DNA from: Promethearchaeota archaeon
GTDB lineage: Archaea; Asgardarchaeota; Lokiarchaeia; Sigyniarchaeales; SOKP01
DNA: 54,748 bases
Reading direction: 5' to 3'
Assembly (NCBI GenBank): GCA_016840085.1
Contig: JAEOTA010000072.1
Location: 1 to 54,748 of the forward strand
The notes below the pieces were generated by a model. The model ran no database searches and was not told the origin of the DNA. It saw only the letters and a program-made list of their open reading frames with translations. Positions 1-8,553 of this stretch are shown here, one piece after another. Position numbers and translations under genes: made by a program. The stretch's first letter is position 1; each line of letters opens with the position of its first letter.

Positions 1-128
1 AAGAATTACCCCCTACTGCGTTTAAATTTAAACAAGAGGGGGATGATAAAGATTTAAAGAATATTGAAGAACATATGTTCGATTTACCTCCAGTTAAGGA
101 GGATAAAAAAGAAGAGGAGGAGGCATAG
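1..128 (+). CDS. C-terminal tail of a gene upstream of hdrB (possibly hdrC), partial
   Basis: A reading frame enters from the left edge (first full codon at base 3) and ends with TAG at 126-128. Only 41 residues are visible: a mixed segment followed by a strongly acidic/basic tail ending KKEEEEA, with no recognisable domain. The stop lies two bases before the hdrB ATG, and the glutamate codons also form the GAGGAGG ribosome-binding site of hdrB, so translation is probably coupled. In HdrABC operons hdrC commonly precedes hdrB, which is the only reason for suggesting HdrC. Confidence 0.6.
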   Translation, partial: ELPPTAFKFKQEGDDKDLKNIEEHMFDLPPVKEDKKEEEEA

Positions 129-130
129 AA

Positions 131-1051
131 ATGGTTAAAGAAAACACTTTTGCTTTCTTTTTAGGATGTTTAATGCCAAATCGATATCCTGCTATTGAAA
201 AATCAACGAAATTTGTAATGGATAAATTAGGATATGAACTCTTAGATATGGAGAGAGCAACCTGTTGCCCAGCTCCAGGAGTATTTCGATCTTTTAATAA
301 AGTTGATTGGATGGTAGCAGCAGCAAGAAATATTTGCATAGCAGAACAATTAGATGCTGATATATTAACTGTTTGCAATGGATGTTTCGGAACTCTCCAA
401 GAGGTTAACAAACACTTGAAAACAAATGAAGAACATCGTGGAATGGTAAATAAAAAATTGAAGCTTATTGGAGATTATGAATTTAAAGGAACGATAGATG
501 TTCGACATATTGCTGAAGTTTTAGGCTTTGAGATAGGTCCATGGGGAATTGAAGATCATATCGTTCGAAAAGTTAATGCTAGAGCTGCTATTCACTATGG
601 GTGTCATTTTTTGAAACCAACAAGGATTAGAGAGATTGAAAGTTCAGAAGGACCAACAATTGTAGAGGAATTTATTGAAGTATTAGGAATAGAATCAGTC
701 AGATTTAAAGAACAACTTACTTGCTGTGGAGCTGGAGGCGGGGTCAAAGCATATGATGGAAACTCAAGTATGATAATATTTGCTGATAAAATGAAAAATA
801 TTGATGAAGTAAAACCCGATTTTATTTTGGATATTTGTCCATTTTGTCATTTACAATATGAAACCGGACAAGATTACCTAAATAAGAATAAAAATTGTAA
901 TTATGATTACCCTGTAATTCATCTTTCTCAATTAACTGCCTATTGTATGGGGATGGATCAAGAATTTATTGGTCTACAATATCAATTAATGGGTAAAGAT
1001 TATATCTTTGGGAGAGAAGAAATAAAAAAGGAAGGAGAGGAGGCAATATAA
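131..1051 (+). CDS. hdrB: Heterodisulfide reductase subunit B (HdrB)
   Basis: 306 residues with two CCG domains that bind the non-cubane [4Fe-4S] clusters of HdrB. The N-terminal set is C13, C45-C46 (ATCCPAPG) and C82/C85 (CNGC). The C-terminal set is C158, C198-C199 (TCCGAGGG) and C236/C239 (ICPFC). In the family this subunit reduces a heterodisulfide such as CoM-S-S-CoB. In a non-methanogen the disulfide or sulfur substrate is unknown. A GAGGAGG ribosome-binding site precedes the ATG. The stop abuts the TTG start of hdrA, so this is an operon with hdrA and mvhD. Length and motifs are typical. Confidence 0.93.
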   Translation: MVKENTFAFFLGCLMPNRYPAIEKSTKFVMDKLGYELLDMERATCCPAPGVFRSFNKVDWMVAAARNICIAEQLDADILTVCNGCFGTLQEVNKHLKTNEEHRGMVNKKLKLIGDYEFKGTIDVRHIAEVLGFEIGPWGIEDHIVRKVNARAAIHYGCHFLKPTRIREIESSEGPTIVEEFIEVLGIESVRFKEQLTCCGAGGGVKAYDGNSSMIIFADKMKNIDEVKPDFILDICPFCHLQYETGQDYLNKNKNCNYDYPVIHLSQLTAYCMGMDQEFIGLQYQLMGKDYIFGREEIKKEGEEAI

Positions 1052-3082
1052 TTGACAGTTAAAAATCAGAAAATAAAAGAAACAGAAGAGGTCGAGGGCA
1101 TGGTAATATCCGAAGATTCTAAAGAACCTAGAATTGGTGTTTTTGTTTGCCATTGCGGTCATAATATAGCTGGAACTGTTGATGTAGCTGAAGTCGCTGA
1201 GCATGCAAAAACTTTACCTAATGTTGTTAAAGCTGAACATTATATGTTTATGTGTTCAAAACCGGGAGTTCAGATGGTTAAAGATTCTATAAAGGAATTA
1301 GGAGTTAATCGAACTGTGGTAGCTTCTTGCTCTAAAAATCAACATGGCAAAACATTTGCTAGAGCAATTGAAGAAGTAGGTTTGAATAAACACCGTCATC
1401 AACAAGTTAACGTGAGAGAATATAATAGTTGGGTTCATAAAAAAGAAAAAGAAAAAGCAACTCAAAAAGCTATGAAGTTGGTTGAAGCAGGAGTGAATCG
1501 AGCTAGAAAATTAGAGGATGTAGAAACAAGAAGAATTCCAACAACAAAAGTGGCATTAGTTATAGGAGCGGGAATTGCTGGACTCCGATCAGCTTATGAC
1601 ATGGCGGAATTAGGAATTCCCGTATATTTAGTGGAAAAAGAATCTACTATTGGAGGTCATATGACTCGATTAAACAAAACCTTCCCAACTTTAGAGTGTC
1701 CACAATGTTCAATATCCCCTCTCACGAATGGAGTAGCTAATCATCCTTTAATAGAACTTTATACTAATGCTCAAGTGAAAAGCGTTGAGGGATCATTAGG
1801 AAACTTTGAAGTTGAGATTGAAGTTAAACCCAGGTATGTTAAAGATAATTGTACTTCTTGTGGCGAATGTGCTGCACATTGTCCTGTCGAATTACCCAGC
1901 GAATGGGATATGGGGATGTCCATGAGGAATGCAATCTATAAAGCATATCCACAAGCAATACCTGCTACTTATGTAAGAGATAAGAAAAATTGTATTGAAT
2001 GCAATACCTGTATTAATATTTGTCCTGTCCAAGCAATTGATTTCTCAATGAAACCAGAAACGAAAACTGTGAAGGTTGGTTCAATTATAGTTGCTGCTGG
2101 ATATGATGAATATGATCCTTCTGAAATTGAACCCTATCATTATGGACAAGAGGGATTCGAAGATGTGATTACACAATTAAAATTAGAACGGATGATGTCT
2201 CCAACATCGCTTACTAATAGTGAGGTTCTACGACCTTCTGATGGAAAAATCCCTAAAAGTGTTGTCATGATCCAATGTGTAGGAAGTCGAAATGATCAAG
2301 TTGGAAATCAATATTGTACTGGTGTATGTTGTAAATTTGCAATAAAAAATGCAAGAATTATTAAAGAAATGTATCCTGATACTGATGTATCAATATGTTA
2401 TATAGATATTCGAACACCAGGATTAAATTTTGAAGAATTATATAAATCTGCCCAAGAGATTGGGGTAAGGTTTATACGAGGAAGGCCATCCGAGATTATA
2501 AAAGATCCAATTTCGGGAGAATTACAAGTAATTGTTGAAGATACATTAAGTCAGACACCTTTAAAACTAAAAGCTGATTTAGTTGTTCTTTCTGCTGCTA
2601 TGGTTCCTCCTGAAGGAATTGGTCCACTTGGTTCTAAACTTCATGTTTTAAGGTCCAAAGAGGGATTTTTAAAAGAGTTTCATATAAAAATGAATCCTAC
2701 TTTAAGTAGTAAGGGAGGGATTTTCTTGGCAGGTGCAATTCAAGGTCCAAAGGATATTTCAGAAACGGTTGCTCATGCTGGTAATGCTGCTGCTTTAGCC
2801 GCAGCTCCTTTAGTGAAAGGATATATCGAAAAAGAAATACTAATTCCTTCGATTGATTATGATTTATGTGTAAATTGTGAACTTTGTAAAACAGTATGCG
2901 CTCCAGCAGCAATAGACATCGATGAAAATGGATCTCCAGTTATAAATGAAATTGCTTGTAAATCTTGTGGTATGTGTATGCCTGTATGTCCTACAGGCGC
3001 GATTCAATTAATAAATTTTAGAGATGATCAACTATTAGATGAAATAATTGCCGTATCTGGCGGAGGTGCTGTTTGCGAATGA
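1052..3082 (+). CDS. hdrA: Heterodisulfide reductase subunit A (HdrA), FAD iron-sulfur protein
   Basis: 676 residues. An N-terminal domain carries cysteines C33, C35, C68 and C93. It is followed by an FAD-binding GAGIAG at about 171-176, the GGHMTRLNKTFPT region and a CPQC pair near 216-219. Two ferredoxin motifs lie near 267-277 and 314-324, and two more near the C-terminus (CVNCELCKTVC and CKSCGMCMPVCPTG). HdrA is the flavin centre for electron bifurcation between ferredoxin, the HdrB disulfide site and an MvhD-linked donor. The start is TTG immediately after the hdrB stop, with GGAAGGAGAGGAGG upstream; the next ATG is 48 bases in and has no better site. The final four bases overlap mvhD (ATGA). 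Confidence 0.93.
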   Translation: MTVKNQKIKETEEVEGMVISEDSKEPRIGVFVCHCGHNIAGTVDVAEVAEHAKTLPNVVKAEHYMFMCSKPGVQMVKDSIKELGVNRTVVASCSKNQHGKTFARAIEEVGLNKHRHQQVNVREYNSWVHKKEKEKATQKAMKLVEAGVNRARKLEDVETRRIPTTKVALVIGAGIAGLRSAYDMAELGIPVYLVEKESTIGGHMTRLNKTFPTLECPQCSISPLTNGVANHPLIELYTNAQVKSVEGSLGNFEVEIEVKPRYVKDNCTSCGECAAHCPVELPSEWDMGMSMRNAIYKAYPQAIPATYVRDKKNCIECNTCINICPVQAIDFSMKPETKTVKVGSIIVAAGYDEYDPSEIEPYHYGQEGFEDVITQLKLERMMSPTSLTNSEVLRPSDGKIPKSVVMIQCVGSRNDQVGNQYCTGVCCKFAIKNARIIKEMYPDTDVSICYIDIRTPGLNFEELYKSAQEIGVRFIRGRPSEIIKDPISGELQVIVEDTLSQTPLKLKADLVVLSAAMVPPEGIGPLGSKLHVLRSKEGFLKEFHIKMNPTLSSKGGIFLAGAIQGPKDISETVAHAGNAAALAAAPLVKGYIEKEILIPSIDYDLCVNCELCKTVCAPAAIDIDENGSPVINEIACKSCGMCMPVCPTGAIQLINFRDDQLLDEIIAVSGGGAVCE

Positions 3083-3531
3083 GTGTGTGTGAAATCACTG
3101 ACGAATTGATAAAAGAAAAGATTCAAGATGTTGTTGTTTTTATGTGTAACGAATGTGGTCAAGGATCTGCTAATACTGCGGGTGTTGCACGAATGGGATA
3201 TAATCCAGCAATAAGAATAATCAGAGTTCAATGTACAGGTCAAATTGGTCCTATTCAAATTATGGATGCATTAAATAATGGAGCAGATGCTGTTGCTTGC
3301 ATTGGATGCTGTTTAGGAGCTTGCCATTTTTTTAATGGAAATATACTTTCAATGCATAGAATTAAACTGATGAAGAAATTATGCAAAGAGTTAGGATATA
3401 GTGATCAATTTTTAAACCAATATACATCTCGAGCAGCAGAAGGCGAAACCGCTGTAGGTGATTTTGAAGATATTATAGATAGATTATCAACTGCAATTAA
3501 AGATGAGGGAACGATTAAAGATGGATGTTAA
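3079..3531 (+). CDS. mvhD: MvhD-like [2Fe-2S] electron-transfer subunit
   Basis: Belongs to the MvhD/FlpD family that docks on HdrA and passes electrons to its flavin. Visible motifs are C23-x2-C26 (MCNECG), an isolated cysteine in RVQCTGQI, and the cluster CIGCCLGAC, as expected for this family of about 140-150 residues. I place the start at the ATG at 3079, which forms a 4-base ATGA overlap with the hdrA stop; a TTG two codons earlier is possible. Its presence links HdrA to a hydrogenase-type or F420-type input module encoded by the next two genes. Confidence 0.9.
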   Translation: MSVCEITDELIKEKIQDVVVFMCNECGQGSANTAGVARMGYNPAIRIIRVQCTGQIGPIQIMDALNNGADAVACIGCCLGACHFFNGNILSMHRIKLMKKLCKELGYSDQFLNQYTSRAAEGETAVGDFEDIIDRLSTAIKDEGTIKDGC

Positions 3532-4756
3532 AGTATTTCAATTCAATGGTTGCAATAAATGTTTTAACGAAACGTTACTCCTAAAGTTGGATTCGAATTA
3601 TAAAATACAATTTATAAAAGAACCACAAAATTGGAAAGGAGTAAAAACAGAAGTAGCTGTAATCACTGGATATCTATTACCAGATGATAAAGTACATCTA
3701 GAGAAAATTAAGGTAAACTCAGAACGAGTTATTGCATATGGAGATTGTACAACCATGGGAGGAGTTTTTGCATTAGCAAACCAAAATGGTTATGAAATTA
3801 CACCTTTAAAAGAATTTATTGATTATCAAATAAATGTTAATGGTTGTTTAGGGGAAATTGAAGAATTAAAGTCGGTGATTGACAGAAAAGAACCATCAAA
3901 ACTAAAATCTCTCTGTGAGGTGTGTGCACGCAAGGCAACTTGTGAATATTTAGATGCTGTATACCGTCAGATTGAATCAGATGATAAAGAAACGTGTTAT
4001 AATGATTTAGGATTTCTATGTAATGGATTTATAGCTAAAGAATGTAAAGAACGATGTATCAACTACAACACACCCTGCAGAGGTTGCAAACCAATGGTAG
4101 AAAGATCTGGTATTAGAATGTTAGGAATGTTCGGCACACTTATGGGAAATATTGAAATTGTTACTGAGCACTCTGAAAAGGGCGCAACTGATAAACTTGG
4201 AGATGAAGAAGATGATGTAACAAGAAGTTTACCTGATATTCTTGGTAACTTCTTTAGATTCACACTGCCTACCTCCGGTTTGCCTAAAGGAAGAATAAAA
4301 TCTTCAGGTACAACATTAGAAAATGTTTTTACAGGAAGATTAATTGAAGAATTGCCATTAATTTCTGGATTATTAGGGGGAAGTAAGTCAATTTCATTAA
4401 CACTAAAAATTATTGAATCCTATGAGGAGGCAAATCAAATTGAAATAAGCGAGAGAACAAAGAAATATCGTGAAGAATTATTGAAATTAGAAACAGATCT
4501 TGAGAAAGCGTTGGAAAATGAAGATTCAAAACAGTATAAAGAAATAACTAGTGAAATTCGAAAAATTGCTGGTAATATGAATTTATCTAACATCTTCTTT
4601 GGTGGATTTAAATCCCAAATTAATGAAAATGACAATTTTGATGATTACAAAAGCCACATTTTTGAAGTGGTTGAAGGAACCTATAAGCACGGTTCAGTTG
4701 AATATACAATAGATCCTAATGGTATAGTTAAAGAAATTAAGATTAAAGAGGGATGA
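3521..4756 (+). CDS. [NiFe]-hydrogenase small-subunit-like protein (MvhG/FrhG family) with long C-terminal extension
   Basis: About 411 residues from the ATG at 3521 (an in-frame ATG at 3503 is possible). The first ~190 residues keep the small-subunit Fe-S pattern: NGCNKC at the N-terminus, GDCTTMGG, NGCLGE, LCEVCARKATC, the FLCNG region and PCRGC. These ligands carry electrons in MvhG, FrhG and the 20-kDa subunit of complex I. The remaining ~220 residues, with a charged coiled-coil-like stretch, are not recognised. No [NiFe] large subunit is encoded in the window, so this protein may serve only as an electron wire or pair with a large subunit elsewhere. It overlaps mvhD by 11 bases and the next gene by 4. 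Confidence 0.8.
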   Translation: MDVKVFQFNGCNKCFNETLLLKLDSNYKIQFIKEPQNWKGVKTEVAVITGYLLPDDKVHLEKIKVNSERVIAYGDCTTMGGVFALANQNGYEITPLKEFIDYQINVNGCLGEIEELKSVIDRKEPSKLKSLCEVCARKATCEYLDAVYRQIESDDKETCYNDLGFLCNGFIAKECKERCINYNTPCRGCKPMVERSGIRMLGMFGTLMGNIEIVTEHSEKGATDKLGDEEDDVTRSLPDILGNFFRFTLPTSGLPKGRIKSSGTTLENVFTGRLIEELPLISGLLGGSKSISLTLKIIESYEEANQIEISERTKKYREELLKLETDLEKALENEDSKQYKEITSEIRKIAGNMNLSNIFFGGFKSQINENDNFDDYKSHIFEVVEGTYKHGSVEYTIDPNGIVKEIKIKEG

Positions 4757-7230
4757 ATATGAGTTTTGAATTATTGAAAAAAGAAATTATTGACGTTGGA
4801 TTATGCCAAGGTTGTGGATTATGTACCGGTTCCTGTAAGCATATTGAGATGGAAGTATTACGGCCTATATTAAAGGATTATTGTATCCTTGAAAGAGATG
4901 GACAAGATTGTGGCAAATGTTATCAAAGTTGTCCTCAAGTTATCCAGAAAAAGTTTAAACAAAAACAACCTAAAGCAATTTATTCTTTAAGAAGCAAAAA
5001 TCCTGAAATTTTGACTAAAGCTGCTAATGGTGGTGTAGTTACAACCCTAGCTAAAAATCTATTAGATAATCAATCACTTGCTAAAATAATTATGGTTCAA
5101 GATTTCAATGAAAAACCTCAAGCAGACATTGTAACTGACCCTGATGAAGTTGTAAAAAAGGCTGGAGTAGTATACGGACGTTCAGGAGTTTTAGAAAAAT
5201 TAGTAGAAGTTGTTGGAGAAACTTTCGAACCTATAGGAATAGTTGGGGTTCCTTGTGAGATGAGAGGTGCTGCTGAATTGGAGGAAGAAATGAATAGAGA
5301 AATTTTAAAAATTGGTTTATTTTGTAATTCTCAAATGCAAACAGAACAAACTGACAAAGGCATAGTATGTTCTCCTTGCTGTAGTGGTTGTCCATCAGGG
5401 GTAAATGCACAAGGATATATTTCCCTAATTAGACAAGGTCAATATCAAGACGCTGTTGATTTAATCCGTGAAAGTAACCCACTTCCTTCTATATGTGGAA
5501 GAATTTGTACTAATGAATGTGAACATGGTTGTACTTTGATTGGAGATGACCATCCAGTAGCAATCCGAGAACTAAAGAAATTCGTGACTGAATGGGAGAT
5601 AGAACAAGCTAAAAAGAATAGTGCAAAAGGTAAAAGAAATATTAAAAAAGGTGCTAAAAAAGTAGCAATTATAGGTTCTGGACCAGCAGGGTTAACTGCT
5701 GCATATTTTTTAAGAAGAATAGGGTATGCACCAACTATTTTTGAAAAATCAGATCAAACAGGAGGCATGCTAAGATTCGGAGTACCGCAATTTAGATTAC
5801 CAAATTATGTATTAGATTACGATGTACAAAATATTCAAAATTCAGGGGTCGAGATAATTCTAAATAAACCATTAGGACCCGAAATGACGATTGAAGACTT
5901 AAAAAATGATGGATTTGAAGCTATTTTTATCGCTACTGGCCAATATAAACTTCGGACACTTCATTTAGAAGGAGAAGACCTTCCTAATGTTCATGTAGCA
6001 ATTACGTTTCTAATGGATAGAAAATACCGCTATTGGGAAAATAAAGAAGAATTTAAGGGAAAAACTCTGGGGATAATTGGTGGTGGTCCTGTAGCAATTG
6101 ATGTTGCTCAAACAGCTCTTCGATTAGGTGCAACCAAAGTTCATCTTGTTGATATAATGACAGAAGGACAACTTGAACTAGTTTTAAAAGACATTCCAGA
6201 AAATGAAATTGATTATATGCAATATCATTTTACTACGTCAACATCTAGAATTACTCAGAATAATGAAGGAAAACTCATGTTAAATTGTTATAAAATTGAA
6301 TGGGGAACTCCTGATGAAAATGGTAAAAGACCGTTAAATAAGATTGAAGATTCAGATTATGAAATTCCAATTGATTCAATTGTAATTGCTGTTGGTCAAG
6401 CTGTTGATTTTGACCAGATTGATGTTGCTACTGATAATAAATTAGAAAAAGAGCGAAATAAGATTAAAATAAATGAAGTCACTTTTGAAACAAACATACC
6501 TGGAGTATTTGCAGGTGGAGACATAATTAATAATTCAAAAGCAGTAGCAATTGCGGCAATAGCTCATGGAAAAGAAGCTGCTATCTCAATAGATAAATTT
6601 CTAAAAGGAGAGGATTTAATAGCCGGACGATATAAACAAGATAAGATGTTTTTTACTGGACCTAAAAAATCTCCAAAAGATTATTCGCCTAAACCAGGAA
6701 ATTTAGAAGAAGCTACTGAAGAAATTCAGTGGAGTTTTGAAGAGATTGATCAAATGTTTAATGAAGATATGGCATTAAAAGAAGCTCGCCGATGTTTAAG
6801 TTGTAATCATTTTTGCTCTCATTGTCAAGATTTTCCAGCAATTTATTCTGATTTAACTGCTGGTGAAGTTGGTTCTCAAAAAGGATATACAACAGTTGTA
6901 GTTTGGACTGATAAAGGTAAAGAAATCGTAGAGTCAGCAATCAAAAACGGTTTATTTGAAGAAGGAGAAGTGAACGAGGGTGAATTAAACAAAGCAATTA
7001 ACCTAAAGTCAAAACGAGAGCTCTTAACTTTTGAAAAAACTCCAAGACAGCAAATCTTAGATTATATCACCATCCAAGGACAAAGTACTATAAGTGATCT
7101 GGCAAAACAGTTAGATATTGAACCTAAAAAAGTACGATATGAAGCACTTCGACTAGCTCAATTAATGCAAATTGAAATGAAAGTTGATCCTGATATGGAT
7201 GAGCCATTATTTACTTTAATATGTGATTAA
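4753..7230 (+). CDS. FrhB-type F420 oxidoreductase interrupted by a GltD/NfnB-like NAD(P)H flavoprotein module, with C-terminal winged helix
   Basis: 825 residues, composite. Residues 15-60 hold ferredoxin-like cysteines (CQGCGLCTGSC, CGKCYQSC). Residues 75-195 match the FrhB/FdhB N-terminal half (KAANGGVVTTLAKNLL, VYGRSG, GVPCEMRGA, IGLFC). At about 200 a GltD/NfnB module begins: cysteine domain CSPCCSGCPSG and CGRICTNECEHGC, FAD site GSGPAGL at 308-314, NAD(P) site GGGPVAID at 443-450, GVFAGGD at 584-590. After EARRCLSC (678-684) FrhB-like sequence resumes (HCQDFPAIYSDLTAG, GYTTVVVWTDKGKE). Residues 763-825 look like a winged helix. Likely role: electron exchange among F420, NAD(P)H and the HdrA/MvhD module. 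The continuous frame and coherent motif order argue against an assembly artefact. Confidence 0.85.
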   Translation: MNMSFELLKKEIIDVGLCQGCGLCTGSCKHIEMEVLRPILKDYCILERDGQDCGKCYQSCPQVIQKKFKQKQPKAIYSLRSKNPEILTKAANGGVVTTLAKNLLDNQSLAKIIMVQDFNEKPQADIVTDPDEVVKKAGVVYGRSGVLEKLVEVVGETFEPIGIVGVPCEMRGAAELEEEMNREILKIGLFCNSQMQTEQTDKGIVCSPCCSGCPSGVNAQGYISLIRQGQYQDAVDLIRESNPLPSICGRICTNECEHGCTLIGDDHPVAIRELKKFVTEWEIEQAKKNSAKGKRNIKKGAKKVAIIGSGPAGLTAAYFLRRIGYAPTIFEKSDQTGGMLRFGVPQFRLPNYVLDYDVQNIQNSGVEIILNKPLGPEMTIEDLKNDGFEAIFIATGQYKLRTLHLEGEDLPNVHVAITFLMDRKYRYWENKEEFKGKTLGIIGGGPVAIDVAQTALRLGATKVHLVDIMTEGQLELVLKDIPENEIDYMQYHFTTSTSRITQNNEGKLMLNCYKIEWGTPDENGKRPLNKIEDSDYEIPIDSIVIAVGQAVDFDQIDVATDNKLEKERNKIKINEVTFETNIPGVFAGGDIINNSKAVAIAAIAHGKEAAISIDKFLKGEDLIAGRYKQDKMFFTGPKKSPKDYSPKPGNLEEATEEIQWSFEEIDQMFNEDMALKEARRCLSCNHFCSHCQDFPAIYSDLTAGEVGSQKGYTTVVVWTDKGKEIVESAIKNGLFEEGEVNEGELNKAINLKSKRELLTFEKTPRQQILDYITIQGQSTISDLAKQLDIEPKKVRYEALRLAQLMQIEMKVDPDMDEPLFTLICD

Positions 7231-7264
7231 GACTAAAACTAATAAATATTAAAAGGTAAAGAAT

Positions 7265-7501
7265 ATGAAATTTGATATGGAATTAAATGTCTGCGGATTA
7301 GTATGTCCTGTTCCAGCTTTAAAAACAAAGAAACAACTCATGAAAATGAGACCTGGAACTGTTTTGAAGGTTATAACAGATTACAAACCGGCAAGTGAAT
7401 CTGTTCCACGTGATTTAGCAAAAACGAAACACAAGCATTTAGGAACAGACTTTATAGAAGACGATGAGCAATGGTATATCTATTTTGAAGCAGTGAAGTA
7501 A
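7265..7501 (+). CDS. tusA: TusA-family sulfur carrier protein
   Basis: 78 residues with the diagnostic CPxP motif in GLVCPVPALKTKKQL near residues 10-24; its cysteine carries persulfide sulfur in TusA/SirA proteins. The ATG is preceded by AAAGGTAAAGA. It lies 34 bases after the FrhB/GltD fusion and is probably the last gene of the operon. This suggests that HdrB handles a persulfide or protein-bound disulfide. In the bacterial sHdr pathway TusA works with Hdr-like complexes, but this operon has classical HdrABC, so the parallel is only suggestive. A damaged second copy of its 3' end lies at 11538-11648. Confidence 0.9.
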   Translation: MKFDMELNVCGLVCPVPALKTKKQLMKMRPGTVLKVITDYKPASESVPRDLAKTKHKHLGTDFIEDDEQWYIYFEAVK

Positions 7502-7560
7502 GATTAAAATTATATCTTTTTATCTTTATTTTTTATTAAATTTTATTCTCTTGATTTCAA
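7502..7560 (+). terminator. T-rich probable transcription stop after tusA
   Basis: Several T-runs (CTTTTTATCTTTATTTTTTA and neighbours) start about ten bases after the tusA stop. Archaeal RNA polymerase commonly terminates at such oligo-T tracts without a hairpin. The position fits the end of the hdr operon. AT-richness makes chance T-runs common here. Confidence 0.4.
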
Positions 7561-7642
7561 TTTTTACATTATATTTAAAATTATAAGTAGCTTATTAATG
7601 TTAATTATAGTTATAAGATTATAATTCCAATCAGAGGAGTAT

Positions 7643-7919
7643 ATGTCTCAATCAGAACCAAGAGAATTAACTCAAGCTAAAGAATTATTTAAAGAAGGGA
7701 AATTAGTAGACTCTCTTCAATTATTAGAGGATTTAAAAAGGTGATACCTTAGAACGAGCAGCAAATATTACTGGAGCCTTATTGTGGGATCTTTTTGATG
7801 AAATGAAAAATCGGGGTATAACTTCAAAATTTGATATCGATCAAGAGAAAGAAACATATCTACGTGTTTTTGGGAAAGTTAATAAAGTATTAAAAGATAA
7901 AATAAGAGATCTTCAATAA
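7643..7919 (+). pseudogene. Broken gene of unknown function, N- and C-terminal remnants in different frames
   Basis: An ATG at 7643 after AGAGGAG opens 33 codons (begins MSQSEPRELTQAKELFKEG, like a helical TPR-type start) and stops at 7742-7744. A different frame from 7740 then continues as a well-formed, mostly helical 59-codon stretch (GDTLERAANITGALLWDLF onward) to TAA at 7917. The two halves look like one gene joined by a frameshift and probably a deletion. The family is not recognised beyond resemblance to short TPR-like proteins. It is the first in a run of gene remnants. Confidence 0.6.
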
Positions 7920-7959
7920 TAAAGGATCAGCGTTTTGCAGAACCACTACCATAGTATAT

Positions 7960-8148
7960 CCATGGGAAAAATATAAGTTTACAATTGTTCAAACATTAGT
8001 GCCATTATTTGGAGTAATCTTCTCTGCTATATTTTTACAAGAGGAATTTGATGTTTCCATCTATCCTTTTGCCTTATTATTAGTAATATTTGGAATCACC
8101 CTTATAAATCGTAATTCCTCCTATAAAGAAGAAGAAAAATCTAGTTAA
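7960..8148 (+). pseudogene. C-terminal fragment of an EamA/DMT-family permease (copy 1)
   Basis: The frame reads TIVQTLVPLFGVIFSAIFLQ, EEFDV, then a hydrophobic stretch and LINR before a charged tail, ending TAA at 8146-8148. That is the last two membrane helices of an EamA-type drug/metabolite transporter. The eight preceding helices and a start codon are missing. A clearly related fragment lies at 9758-9910, next to an Lrp remnant. Confidence 0.7.
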
Positions 8149-8247
8149 AGTGTTATAAAATGCAATTCAAATAAAATTTAAATTTTAACACTTCATAATA
8201 AATATTAATATATATATAGTATATTTGTATACATGAGGTATATTAAT

Positions 8248-8532
8248 ATGTCGATTGTGAAAATAAAAAATAAGAAAGCATTGGAACAGTTACAAGCTAA
8301 ATTAACACTAAGACTAGGGCGAAAAGCTACGCAGATAGAAATACTTGATTATTGTTTAATATTAGCAAATGATAATTTTGAAAAATTGGTGGAATTAGTG
8401 ACCTGCATGCCAATTTTAAGTCTTGAAAAATCTGAGCAAATTATCGAAGCGAGAAATAAACTTAAGAATGTAATTTATGATGAAGAAGCTTCCTTTGGCA
8501 GTAGAGATGATGAAGATATTTATAATGAATAA
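8248..8532 (+). CDS. Putative VapB-type antitoxin (pair 1)
   Basis: About 94 residues, basic N-terminus then acidic C-terminus, 21 bases upstream of a PIN-domain gene. The N-terminal half (KIKNKKALEQLQAKLTLRL) looks like a DNA-binding helical segment; the acidic tail (DEEASFGSRDDEDIYNE) would wrap the toxin. I prefer the ATG at 8248, which has GAGGT seven bases upstream; an in-frame ATG at 8233 is possible. By analogy with vapBC it would neutralise the toxin and repress the operon. The family is inferred mainly from context. The pair sits between an EamA fragment and an Lrp fragment that are adjacent in the other copy of that locus. Confidence 0.65.
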   Translation: MSIVKIKNKKALEQLQAKLTLRLGRKATQIEILDYCLILANDNFEKLVELVTCMPILSLEKSEQIIEARNKLKNVIYDEEASFGSRDDEDIYNE

Positions 8533-8553
8533 TTCAGTATAATGGTGAGAATA

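Noticed and set aside
94..411. 105-codon frame on the minus strand opposite hdrB
   Set aside because: It lies antisense to a well-supported hdrB and has no motif or start signal.
3503..3520. Earlier ATG for the MvhG-like gene
   Set aside because: The ATG at 3521 starts directly at the Fe-S domain and fits the operon overlap; the earlier one only adds six charged residues.
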